Shown: positions 1 to 6,494, numbered from the stretch's first letter. The stretch is 7,928 bases of DNA from Candidatus Poribacteria bacterium (GCA_009845505.1 VXZL01000200.1:1-7928), one strand, 5' to 3'. A program made the numbers and translations. The notes: generated by a model from the sequence alone, not told the origin.

Positions 1-1637
1 ACCTCAGCTTGGGGGTCCAAGGCGGCAGTCGGTTCGTCAAGCACAAGGACTTGTGGGTTTCGGACCAAAGCGCGCGCGAGCGCGACTTTCTGCCATTCAC
101 CGCCAGAGAGCTCGACACCTGTCCCTTCTTCACCGAGTGACGGATTCAGAAACGTATCCAAACCGCGTGAAAAGGTTTGAAAACGATCCGCAAGTCCGAC
201 TTCATAGATAACGCGCCGGAGCGTTTCGTCGTCAATGTGAAAGTTCGGGGGCCCTGGATTCAATTCTTCCCGAAGGGGTCTATGGAATCGTGCGAAATCC
301 TGAAAAACAGCGGCACAGTTCCGTGCGACCTGTTCAGGGTTTATCGAAGTAACGTTCACGCCATCATAGTGGACAGTCCCCGCATCGGGCTGATACAAAC
401 CGAGCAATAATTTGATGAGCGTTGACTTTCCCGCACCGTTGACACCAACGATGCTGACGATCTCACCCGGACGCACTTGAAAGTTTATGTCCGCTAACAC
501 GTCCTCGTCCCCTTCCGGGTATCGAAACCGAAGGTTGCGCACCTCCAGTCCGTGTTTTAGGGCCTGTGGAAACGTCTCATCTCCTGACTGACTGCGATCG
601 GTCTTTGCGCGTTCGAGGAAGGCCTGCAAATCTCGGAGCAACGGCAAATCTTGCAGGGTATCTTCTATCGCTGAAAGCAAACTTTCAAGATTTCCTTGAA
701 AAGTCGCTGCTGCACCGATAAGGACGACATAATCGCCGATGGTTAACTGTCCATCCACAATTCGAGCTGCAAGTATGAAAATCGCGACTGAATAGGCAAG
801 CACTTCAGCAACGGTTGTACCGATGGAAGCTCTTGCTTGTAGCCAGGCTTTGGCAAGCGATTCTTTTCGCCATTTTTGGTGATTCGTTTGCCAGCGTCCA
901 AAAAAGTGATCCTTCAGTCCATAGAGCCGCACTTCTTGTCCAGAGGATGAACCGAGCAATAAACTGAGCGTATACGCCATCATGCGACGGATCGGTGTCG
1001 CATCGTAATCGTGAATATATCCGCTCTCGGCGGATCTGACTTTGAGCCATGCGGAAGGAATGGCGGGTAACACGACCACAAGCACCAGCAGGGGATCCGC
1101 GATCCACAAAAGCACACCATATCCGACAAGGGTTACAAGGAGTTGTCCGATCTCTGTGACGAATCGCAAGACATTGGTGAGGCGATGGCCGAGTGCTTGC
1201 CGCGCCCGTTGGATCAAATCGTAGGTCTGCGGTTGATCAAAAAGCGCGAAATTGATATGCGTCGCGGCTTCAATCAAGGCACGCTGCTGATCGAGCTTAA
1301 TGCGTCCCTGCATCTTCCAGCGCAAGTAACTGTCATAAGTGCCAGTAACATTTCTGAGGATCGCCAGAAGTGCCAATGCGATCACCCACGGTGCTGCGGT
1401 ACGTAAACTCGGTACTGTTTCGTTGGCAAGAATCGCCGCAATGAGGTTCACGAGCCCTCGGCTTGCCCAGAGTATGCCAACGGGAATACACCCATATATG
1501 AGTGTTATGATCGCCTGCATAATCGCGCCGAACGGGCTGGCGTGCCACGCGACGAAGCAGAACCGACGGAGCGTTTTTATTGCCGATAGACGTGACGCTG
1601 ATTCTGCGCCGTGGGAGTTGGGGGAATTGGAGTCCAT
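1..1637 (-). CDS. ABC exporter, fused membrane and ATPase domains (partial, C-terminus outside window)
   Basis: This is a half-size ABC exporter of the MsbA/NisT kind, an inner-membrane protein that would work as a homodimer to move a substrate outward. 545 codons are visible and the frame runs off the left edge; a usual length near 600 means about 50 residues, including the H-loop His, are missing. The membrane domain fills about residues 30-350, with hydrophobic stretches near 37-70, 85-97, 165-200 and 290-330, and an EVRLYGL motif between them. The ATPase domain has Walker A GVNGAGKST (398-406), Q-loop Gln446 in VFQDF, signature LSGGE (510-514) and Walker B VLVLDE (530-535), so catalysis looks intact. 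FQDF and LSGGxWQ recall lanthipeptide-type exporters (family knowledge), but no peptide gene is seen here. ATG at 1637 was chosen because it lies two bases after the stop of the upstream sigma gene, which implies coupling. The substrate is unknown. Confidence 0.93.
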   Translation of the reverse strand, partial: MDSNSPNSHGAESASRLSAIKTLRRFCFVAWHASPFGAIMQAIITLIYGCIPVGILWASRGLVNLIAAILANETVPSLRTAAPWVIALALLAILRNVTGTYDSYLRWKMQGRIKLDQQRALIEAATHINFALFDQPQTYDLIQRARQALGHRLTNVLRFVTEIGQLLVTLVGYGVLLWIADPLLVLVVVLPAIPSAWLKVRSAESGYIHDYDATPIRRMMAYTLSLLLGSSSGQEVRLYGLKDHFFGRWQTNHQKWRKESLAKAWLQARASIGTTVAEVLAYSVAIFILAARIVDGQLTIGDYVVLIGAAATFQGNLESLLSAIEDTLQDLPLLRDLQAFLERAKTDRSQSGDETFPQALKHGLEVRNLRFRYPEGDEDVLADINFQVRPGEIVSIVGVNGAGKSTLIKLLLGLYQPDAGTVHYDGVNVTSINPEQVARNCAAVFQDFARFHRPLREELNPGPPNFHIDDETLRRVIYEVGLADRFQTFSRGLDTFLNPSLGEEGTGVELSGGEWQKVALARALVRNPQVLVLDEPTAALDPQAE

Positions 1638-1642
1638 TACTA
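1635..1642 (-). promoter_or_regulatory. Translational coupling junction (TAG TA ATG)
   Basis: On the minus strand the sigma/propeller gene ends in TAG and the ABC exporter starts with ATG after only two bases. The bases just upstream (AGAAGAA) form only a weak, purine-rich Shine-Dalgarno. Re-initiation by ribosomes finishing the sigma gene is therefore the likely route of translation. The arrangement ties the amounts of the two proteins together. The spacing is seen directly; the coupling is inferred. Confidence 0.7.
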
Positions 1643-4567
1643 TTCTTCTGCAAGCGAGATGTGAAATATCCCCTCATTTGCGCTGGCACTATAGAGCCTA
1701 TCGTTCATCACAACAAGCGCAGCAACTTCGCCTAACGTTCCTGAAGAAATTTTTTCCCATTGATTCTGTGCATCCAAACGATAAGTACCTTCATCGCTTA
1801 TACCATAAACCGTAGTCGCATCCACAGTGAATTTAACGATGACCGGACGTGCTTCGGCGGTATCCGTCAACACACGCCAGTGTGCACCGGTTTCTGAACG
1901 CAACACCCCTTTGTCTGTTGCGACGTAAACCGTTGAACCTACAAAAACGATCTCCTTGAAAAGGTCAAAACGGAGCGGGAGATTGGGTGTGACATCTCGC
2001 CAACTGTTCCCACCATCAAGCGACTGGAACAACGTCCCATCCCGCTTGCCGACGTAGACGGTTTCACTCAAAACCGCCAATTTGAACCCGTTTCTGAAAT
2101 CGTCACCGAGCAGTCGACTGGTGTCGATTAATCCCATATTGGTCCACTGTGGATCGCCGGGTTTCCATTTGAAAAGCCTGCGTCTGTATTCCACATAAAA
2201 CGTCCCATCACTGATAGTAGTCGTTTGACCTCTTACCTCTTCTTCAAAAACGATATGTCTCATGTCAACGCCGTCAGATGACTGAGCATCCTTCACTTTT
2301 TCATCGTTTTCCCACAACTTAAGAGACAAGGTTTCATCAAAAGCAGGAACACCCTGAATTGGGGTCAGCGTCCTACCATCTTCAGATAAACGGCAAACTC
2401 GCAACGCATCTTCTACGAGGAAAGCAAAATACAATGTGTTACCATCGACCAACAGTTTTGAATTATGCTTGTGCCCAATACCAGAGTTATTCTCGCCATC
2501 AATCCGAACCTTCCTCCAAGATACACCGCTATCGGTTGATTCATGTACCTCATACCCCGTAAATGCGTATAACTTGTCGTTGAAGGCAACCAATTCCCTC
2601 ATTCTCGTTCCCAGCATCCCGTCCATAAATAGGTGCCACGACTCACCGGCATCGGTAGTGCGCTGAATTCCAAAGACCCCGACTTTGTAAAACGTTCGTT
2701 CGTTGATCGCCGCAACTCCCAGACTACTAACGGTCATAAAATGCGTATCGGTTTTGAGTTCTGTCCACGTTTGCCCACCATCTGTTGATCGAGATGGGAA
2801 GGCACTTAACACCAAAAGCGTTTCGCCAACATCCAAAACCATTACACCCGAGGGTAGTATCATCGGTCGAGATGTATGGGCATGCATGATTTCAGTCCAC
2901 GAGGCACCCATATCCGCGGAGCGGAAACTCCGAACCGAATATACCGCCCTATCCTCCTTCTCCTGCACCGCCTCGTATACGTCCATTGGGAGCGGGTATC
3001 TAACCAAAATTTCAGGAGATGTACCAGCATAAAGATTCTTACCAGATACCGTCAAAGAACAGACAGCATCCGAAGTGCCGAGAGGTAGTTTTTTCCAAGT
3101 CTCTGACTCAAGACGGTAGAGACCGCTCTCTGTCCCAACAAACACCGTTTTTTCGATATTCGCGGCTGCAGTGATGATTCTGTCTGCCAAGCCACTGTTA
3201 AGAGGATCCCATTGCGTTCCTCTGTCTGTCGATCGAAAAATCCCCGTATCTCTCACAGCAAGATACATTATCATACCTATAGGAACGCCTTGCTGTTCAG
3301 AAGCATCAGTGATTACAAATCCAACGGTCCGGCCCTTTGGTCGGGGCCCCAAAGTCTGCCATGTGTCACCTCTGTCCACTGACGTAAATATCTCATCCTC
3401 AGAAACAATATAAAGGGCTCCATTATATTCTACTATCGGCATCGGATCGTAAGTGTATGGGACACTCGTATTGACGCGCGTCCATCGCGTTTCGTCTACT
3501 GACGCTCTGTAAATACCTGTGGGAGAAACGGTATAGAGATTCCCATCAGATGCGGCGAAGATATTACGGACATAACCCGCTGGTGGTGCATTGCTCTGCG
3601 TCCACTGCGCCTTGGAAAACGTATTGGCATCCGCTGATGCAGCAGATGTCGTGGTTGTATCAGCGGCTTGCGTACCCGTGCTACTGTCTTTACCGGGTGT
3701 CGCATCGTGTCCGACCTGATTTCGCACAGCCGGTTTCGCTGGCGTATCAAGAACAATCAGTGTATCAATAATTTCGATCGTCGGTTCAGCTTCCGCCTCG
3801 AAACTGTAAGGTTTCTGAAATCGAGTTAGATATTGATGGCTTGCACCGAATATCAACAGTACCAGAACCGCAGCCGTACCGAGAGCTGCCCACGGCAACA
3901 ACGGCTTTCCAACCGGAACGGGAGCCGGTTTCATGTCAGCGACTTGACGCATAATGCGCGCGGTTACATCGGCGGGGAATTGGATACCTTGCAGTGTTTC
4001 GCGAACCAGGACTTCTTCCCCTTGTTCCTGCAAGCGTTTGCGCCCACGGCGCAGCCGACTTTTAATCGTGTTTGCCGATACACCCAAGAACTTCCCAATT
4101 TCCTTTACCTTCATCTCGCTGAGATAATGGAGCGTAACCACTGTGCGTTCACTCTCCGGCAGCTTTGACAAAAGTGTTTTGACAACTTCGCGGCGATGTT
4201 CTCTATCCTCCATTTCACGTTGATCGGATACATAACGGTTATAAGAGGCTATCTCCATTTCTCCGGTGTGCGTGTCGTCGAACGATTGCGTGACAACTTT
4301 GTTCTTGCGAATCCATTTAAGGCACAATCGACTGGCAATGACATACATCCATCCCGAAAACTGCTTGGGATTCTTGAGCTGCGTGAGTTTCCTATAGACC
4401 TGAAGGAATGTGTCTTGTGTAATCTCCTCAGCAGCATGAAAATCACCGACTTTCCGCCACGCAAGCGCATGAACACTCTTCTGATGTCTACGCACTAAAG
4501 TCGCGAACGCCTCATCGTTTCCGGACAAAATTTTATAAATCAGTTGAACATCGTTTTCTCTTTCCAT
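1640..4567 (-). CDS. Transmembrane ECF sigma factor with extracytoplasmic BNR/Asp-box propeller domain
   Basis: A 975-residue one-piece regulator. Residues 12-88 are sigma region 2 (AAEEITQDTF at 45-54 is the region 2.2 core); 129-180 are sigma region 4 with the helix-turn-helix VSANTIKSRLRRGRKRL. A basic, Pro-rich segment (about 212-225) leads into one membrane helix (222-243), then a Thr/Ser/Ala/Asp-rich linker (about 285-320). Residues 330-975 hold BNR repeats: canonical SxDxGxxW boxes at 396, 446, 550, 594, 637, 677 and 849, and degenerate ones near 355, 486, 727, 799, 891 and 931. About 13 repeats at 40-70 residue spacing suit two tandem propellers or one large Vps10-like propeller. Predicted topology is sigma inside, propeller outside, so it may direct RNA polymerase according to an external ligand. 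ECF factors are normally about 180-200 residues. No separate anti-sigma gene is adjacent. The start has a GGAG site seven bases upstream. Ligand and release mechanism are unknown. Confidence 0.93.
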   Translation of the reverse strand: MERENDVQLIYKILSGNDEAFATLVRRHQKSVHALAWRKVGDFHAAEEITQDTFLQVYRKLTQLKNPKQFSGWMYVIASRLCLKWIRKNKVVTQSFDDTHTGEMEIASYNRYVSDQREMEDREHRREVVKTLLSKLPESERTVVTLHYLSEMKVKEIGKFLGVSANTIKSRLRRGRKRLQEQGEEVLVRETLQGIQFPADVTARIMRQVADMKPAPVPVGKPLLPWAALGTAAVLVLLIFGASHQYLTRFQKPYSFEAEAEPTIEIIDTLIVLDTPAKPAVRNQVGHDATPGKDSSTGTQAADTTTTSAASADANTFSKAQWTQSNAPPAGYVRNIFAASDGNLYTVSPTGIYRASVDETRWTRVNTSVPYTYDPMPIVEYNGALYIVSEDEIFTSVDRGDTWQTLGPRPKGRTVGFVITDASEQQGVPIGMIMYLAVRDTGIFRSTDRGTQWDPLNSGLADRIITAAANIEKTVFVGTESGLYRLESETWKKLPLGTSDAVCSLTVSGKNLYAGTSPEILVRYPLPMDVYEAVQEKEDRAVYSVRSFRSADMGASWTEIMHAHTSRPMILPSGVMVLDVGETLLVLSAFPSRSTDGGQTWTELKTDTHFMTVSSLGVAAINERTFYKVGVFGIQRTTDAGESWHLFMDGMLGTRMRELVAFNDKLYAFTGYEVHESTDSGVSWRKVRIDGENNSGIGHKHNSKLLVDGNTLYFAFLVEDALRVCRLSEDGRTLTPIQGVPAFDETLSLKLWENDEKVKDAQSSDGVDMRHIVFEEEVRGQTTTISDGTFYVEYRRRLFKWKPGDPQWTNMGLIDTSRLLGDDFRNGFKLAVLSETVYVGKRDGTLFQSLDGGNSWRDVTPNLPLRFDLFKEIVFVGSTVYVATDKGVLRSETGAHWRVLTDTAEARPVIVKFTVDATTVYGISDEGTYRLDAQNQWEKISSGTLGEVAALVVMNDRLYSASANEGIFHISLAEE

Positions 4568-4574
4568 CAGAAGA

Positions 4575-4578
4575 CTCC
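4575..4578 (-). promoter_or_regulatory. Ribosome binding site of the sigma/propeller gene
   Basis: GGAG lies seven bases before ATG 4567 on the minus strand. It supports this start over the nearby ATG at 4580, which is out of frame with the sigma domain. Confidence 0.65.
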
Positions 4579-4619
4579 ATGGTTTAACGAATAGATTCGA
4601 TTGTGGCTATATTCCCCTA

Positions 4620-4628
4620 ATTTTAGCA
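4620..4628 (-). promoter_or_regulatory. Possible extended -10 promoter for the sigma/exporter operon
   Basis: The minus strand reads TGCTAAAAT, an extended -10 (TG-N-TAAAAT, five of six matches to TATAAT). It would give a leader of about 45 bases before ATG 4567. No good -35 sits at the usual distance; TTTCGC at an 18-base spacing is poor. An ECF factor often drives its own promoter, which would look different, so this is only a candidate. Confidence 0.3.
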
Positions 4629-4675
4629 TGACTGCGACAATCTGCGAAACCTTTTTCACCTTACGCTCTTCCGTA

Positions 4676-4696
4676 GCATAGCCCGTTAGGCTATGC
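4676..4696. repeat. Inverted repeat, 8-bp arms
   Basis: GCATAGCC and GGCTATGC are perfect inverted copies around a five-base loop (CGTTA). This is the first of four hairpins packed between the DUF1080-like gene and the sigma gene. No T-tract follows on either strand, so it is not a standard intrinsic terminator. It may be part of a dispersed REP-like repeat. Confidence 0.6.
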
Positions 4697-4706
4697 CTCC
4701 GTGTGT

Positions 4707-4726
4707 CGCAAACTAAAAGTTTTGCG
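4707..4726. repeat. Imperfect inverted repeat, CGCAAA...TTTGCG
   Basis: CGCAAACT and AAGTTTTGCG can pair with bulged bases around a short A-rich loop. It starts ten bases after the preceding hairpin. It is weaker than its neighbours and is listed because it belongs to the same hairpin cluster. Confidence 0.4.
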
Positions 4727-4742
4727 GCGTACTCGCCCAGAT

Positions 4743-4756
4743 GCGATGTGCATCGC
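4743..4756. repeat. Short inverted repeat GCGATG-TG-CATCGC
   Basis: Perfect six-base arms around a two-base loop, third in the intergenic hairpin cluster. The loop is too tight for a good RNA hairpin without opening one pair, so a dyad protein-binding site or a piece of a repeat is as likely as an RNA structure. Confidence 0.4.
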
Positions 4757-4783
4757 GCTCCAACATAAAGGTGACCTGTTACT

Positions 4784-4804
4784 CCTTAAGATACCATCTT
4801 AAGG
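4784..4804. repeat. Inverted repeat, 9-bp arms (CCTTAAGAT/ATCTTAAGG)
   Basis: Perfect nine-base arms flank a three-base centre (ACC). The dyad lies beside the AT-only block, and the T-rich sequence precedes rather than follows it on the minus strand. It therefore does not fit a terminator for the DUF1080-like gene. The symmetry would also suit a dimeric regulator's operator about 220 bases upstream of the sigma gene. Confidence 0.5.
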
Positions 4805-4816
4805 CAAAAAGGTTGC

Positions 4817-4851
4817 ATAATTTAAAAAAAATAAAAATATTCTAAATTTTT
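4817..4851. other. AT-only block downstream of the DUF1080-like gene
   Basis: These 35 bases contain a single G/C base, in a window of otherwise mixed composition. On the minus strand the block begins 15 bases after the stop codon at 4867, and its transcript would be U-rich. No GC stem precedes it, so it is at best a weak or factor-dependent termination zone. An easily melted or bent spacer, or an UP-like element for the sigma operon, is also possible. Confidence 0.4.
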
Positions 4852-4866
4852 GTCCAATGCCACTTC

Positions 4867-5322
4867 CTAAAACCGCTTTAAATTCCCCCATGTTGTCGCG
4901 AGTTTTCCTCTGGATGTTACCGACAACCTCCTACCCTTGTTTGGAATGCTATCACCGGTGACAATAATGTTATCAAATAGAACCACTACATCGCGAACAC
5001 TGCAGTAAACTACCGAAGATCCGTTCACCCGTGCAGCAACCGCGATGCCGCCAATACCGTGTTTTTTGGTCGGCTTGACATCAAATTCGACGGTATAGTC
5101 TTCCCACGTCTCATCTCCAGTTATCAGAAAGTACAGAGAGGGTTCACGATTGACGACCTCAAGTTCACCATTAACGGTCTCCCAAAGACCAGGAACCTTA
5201 TTCAATTGAACGAGCTCTCGCCACTCCTCCATATCTTTACCATCAAAAGTTTCTATAAATGTCCCCGCCGCGGCAGAAAAGGGGAGCAGAAAGAGCAGTG
5301 TGAGAATGCCAGTGAATCGCAT
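4867..5322 (-). CDS. Secreted DUF1080/LamG-like protein, shortened, with C-terminal WGxLK tag
   Basis: A 151-residue exported protein. Residues 1-19 are a Sec signal peptide (hydrophobic core ILTLLFLLPF, cleavage near SAAA/GT). FIETFDGKDMEEW (22-34), LWETVNGELEV (46-56) and WEDYTVEFDVKP (73-84) are the early strands of a DUF1080/LamG-type jelly-roll, a fold that usually binds or cuts glycans. The match then jumps from VVYCSVRD (104-111) to LFDNIIVTGDSIP (115-127), which looks like the last strand. About 60-70 middle residues of a normal ~200-residue domain thus seem absent without loss of frame, so activity is doubtful. Residues 133-151 repeat the C-terminal pattern of the upstream TolB-like protein. 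An AGGAG site six bases before the ATG fixes the start. The gene follows the TolB-like gene by 27 bases, so the two are probably cotranscribed. Confidence 0.8.
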   Translation of the reverse strand: MRFTGILTLLFLLPFSAAAGTFIETFDGKDMEEWRELVQLNKVPGLWETVNGELEVVNREPSLYFLITGDETWEDYTVEFDVKPTKKHGIGGIAVAARVNGSSVVYCSVRDVVVLFDNIIVTGDSIPNKGRRLSVTSRGKLATTWGNLKRF

Positions 5323-5328
5323 GGAAAA

Positions 5329-5333
5329 CTCCT
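5329..5333 (-). promoter_or_regulatory. Ribosome binding site of the DUF1080-like gene
   Basis: AGGAG is followed by six bases and ATG 5322. It sits inside the 27-base gap after the TolB-like stop codon, so this gene can be translated from a shared message. Confidence 0.7.
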
Positions 5334-5349
5334 TTCATTATATTAAACA

Positions 5350-6344
5350 TTAGTTTCGTATTTTGAGTTTACCCCATACCGTCGTCAAGAGATGTGGCTG
5401 CGGTGAGACCGGCAAGGCAAATGCCGGATCAAACCAATCGGCACTATAGTTATCACCCCGGCGTGTGAGTTGTATCGGAAGATCCTCGCCTAAGGCGATT
5501 TTGAAGAGTTGTCTTTTACCACGGTCCCACCTCACATAAATGAACTCATCCGCATGCGGTGCCCAGACAGGATCGGACGTTTTCGCATCAACAATCCGCT
5601 TGAGTCCACTACCATCCCGATTCGCAAGGTAGACAGCCTCGGTATCCGCCGCATCTTCACCTGCTATGAGATCCTCTACAGGAATAGCATCCAAGTCTAT
5701 CCAAGAAAAGGCTATCTGAGTGCTATTGGGTGCCCAAGCGGGATTAAACATTAGGTTTTTCGCTAAAAAAGGATCGTCTTCCACGTTGGTTCGCAGATTG
5801 ATAATCTGAATCCTGGGGTTTGCGGCATTAAGGATACCATTCACACCAACGGCAAACGCTTCATCCCCAACGAAAGCTATCTCAGAACCATCGGGGGACC
5901 ATGTGGGCCACAAACCACTTGTAAGTTCCTCCTCGTTTTTCCCGTCTATGGAGCTAACGTAAATAGTCAATTTGTTGAATCGGTGATAGGCAATCTGTTC
6001 GCCATCAGGTGACCAAGTTGGGTGCTCTCTACCTACTGACTTTCGGAATACCTTACGCACCTGTGTGCCATCAGCCTTCATCAGATAGAGGTCCCGTACG
6101 CCATCTCGCTCGGAGACAAAAAGGATTTCCTCACCCGTAGGCGACCAGACGGGGTCATAATCAGGGCACCATGCTGCGTTAAATTTACCTGCTCCGATCC
6201 ATCTGGATTCATGATGTAAATTTCGGAGTTGCCGTCGCGATTTGATGCAAACACGATTTTGGCAGTCGCTGGGGTCACTGCCAGCGCGGCAGGAAGGCTA
6301 CCAAAAATTAGTAGCGCGCTAAGTGTAGAACAAATGAGTTTCAT
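5350..6344 (-). pseudogene. TolB-like PD40 beta-propeller protein, broken by a one-base frameshift
   Basis: Read through the frameshift this is a 331-residue secreted propeller. Residues 1-22 are a signal peptide ending ALA. Frame one is coding to about Ala60 ([19 protein letters not shown] is a PD40 blade), then continues as 27 meaningless codons to a stop at 6081. The -1 frame picks up at once with [22 protein letters not shown] and runs to 5350. Blade motifs PxWSPDG or close variants lie near residues 65, 109, 147, 202 and 259, with a degenerate sixth near 301. The simplest cause is loss of one C from the CCC at 6164-6166 (GCC CCT becoming GCCCT), by mutation or sequencing error. Such proteins are cell-envelope or periplasmic; this one has no Tol-Pal neighbours and should not be called tolB. 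Residues 311-331 form the WGxLK tag shared with the next gene. The ATG at 6344 has a GGAGGT site. Confidence 0.85.
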
Positions 6345-6350
6345 AGTGAT

Positions 6351-6356
6351 ACCTCC
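6351..6356 (-). promoter_or_regulatory. Ribosome binding site of the TolB-like gene
   Basis: GGAGGT, a full Shine-Dalgarno core, lies six bases before ATG 6344. It shows that the signal-peptide start is the real one and that the frameshift interrupts a translated gene. Confidence 0.75.
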
Positions 6357-6400
6357 ATCAGGGACAATACAGTGTTTATCCGTTTTGAATTTAAGGGTTA

Positions 6401-6461
6401 GTTCGTAGTAGGGCGATTTATCGCACGTCCCAAACGGGCAATGAATTGCCCTACTACAAAC
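6401..6461. repeat. REP/MITE-like nested palindrome
   Basis: Outer 24-base arms (6401-6424 and its inverted copy at 6438-6461) match at 20 positions; all four differences are transitions. Each arm also contains its own small palindrome: GCGAT-TT-ATCGC (6413-6424) and GGGCAAT-GA-ATTGCCC (6436-6451). The element can therefore form one long stem or two short ones. It lies between the ABC-2 permease and the TolB-like gene and holds no gene. Short, GC-rich palindromes of this design are typical of dispersed REP-type repeats, but copy number cannot be judged from one window. Confidence 0.7.
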
Positions 6462-6463
6462 GG

Positions 6464-6494
6464 TGTTCTATCCAATTTGAAATTGGATAGAACA
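6464..6494. repeat. Perfect 31-base palindrome after the ABC-2 permease gene
   Basis: TGTTCTATCCAATTT and its exact inverted copy surround a single G at 6479. It starts eight bases beyond the permease stop codon. As RNA it would form a long AT-rich stem, which could protect the 3' end of the permease message. The minus-strand bases that follow (CCGTTTGTAG) lack a U-run, so intrinsic termination is doubtful. It abuts the REP-like element, so the two may be one composite repeat. An operator for the downstream TolB-like unit is another option. Confidence 0.7.

Noticed and set aside
1333..1689. A 118-codon minus-strand frame overlapping the sigma/ABC junction
   Set aside because: It is an out-of-frame shadow; the ABC membrane domain is clearly encoded in another frame over the same bases.
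1339..1815. A 158-codon plus-strand open frame
   Set aside because: It lies opposite the end of the sigma/propeller gene and the start of the ABC exporter, both strongly coding. Its translation has no recognisable domain and no good ribosome site.
3833..4168. A 111-codon plus-strand open frame
   Set aside because: It is fully antisense to the sigma domain and membrane helix region, and its residue composition is unlike a folded protein.
4676..4804. CRISPR-like array
   Set aside because: The palindromes differ from each other and are unevenly spaced; there are no direct repeats with uniform spacers.
4817..4851. Intrinsic terminator for the DUF1080-like gene
   Set aside because: The U-rich stretch is present, but no GC-rich stem precedes it; the nearest good hairpin (4784-4804) comes after it on the minus strand.
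6155..6175. Programmed ribosomal frameshift in the TolB-like gene
   Set aside because: The site reads GGT GCC CTG, which is not a slippery heptamer, and no pseudoknot-like structure was apparent. A lost base explains it more simply.
5350..6344. True TolB of the Tol-Pal system
   Set aside because: There is only a generic PD40 propeller, no TolB N-terminal domain after the signal peptide, and no tolQRA, pal or ybgF neighbour.
6345..6400. A promoter for the TolB-like gene
   Set aside because: TATTGT near 6366 could be a -10, but the possible -35 matches (TTCAAA, TTAAAT) are weak and badly spaced.
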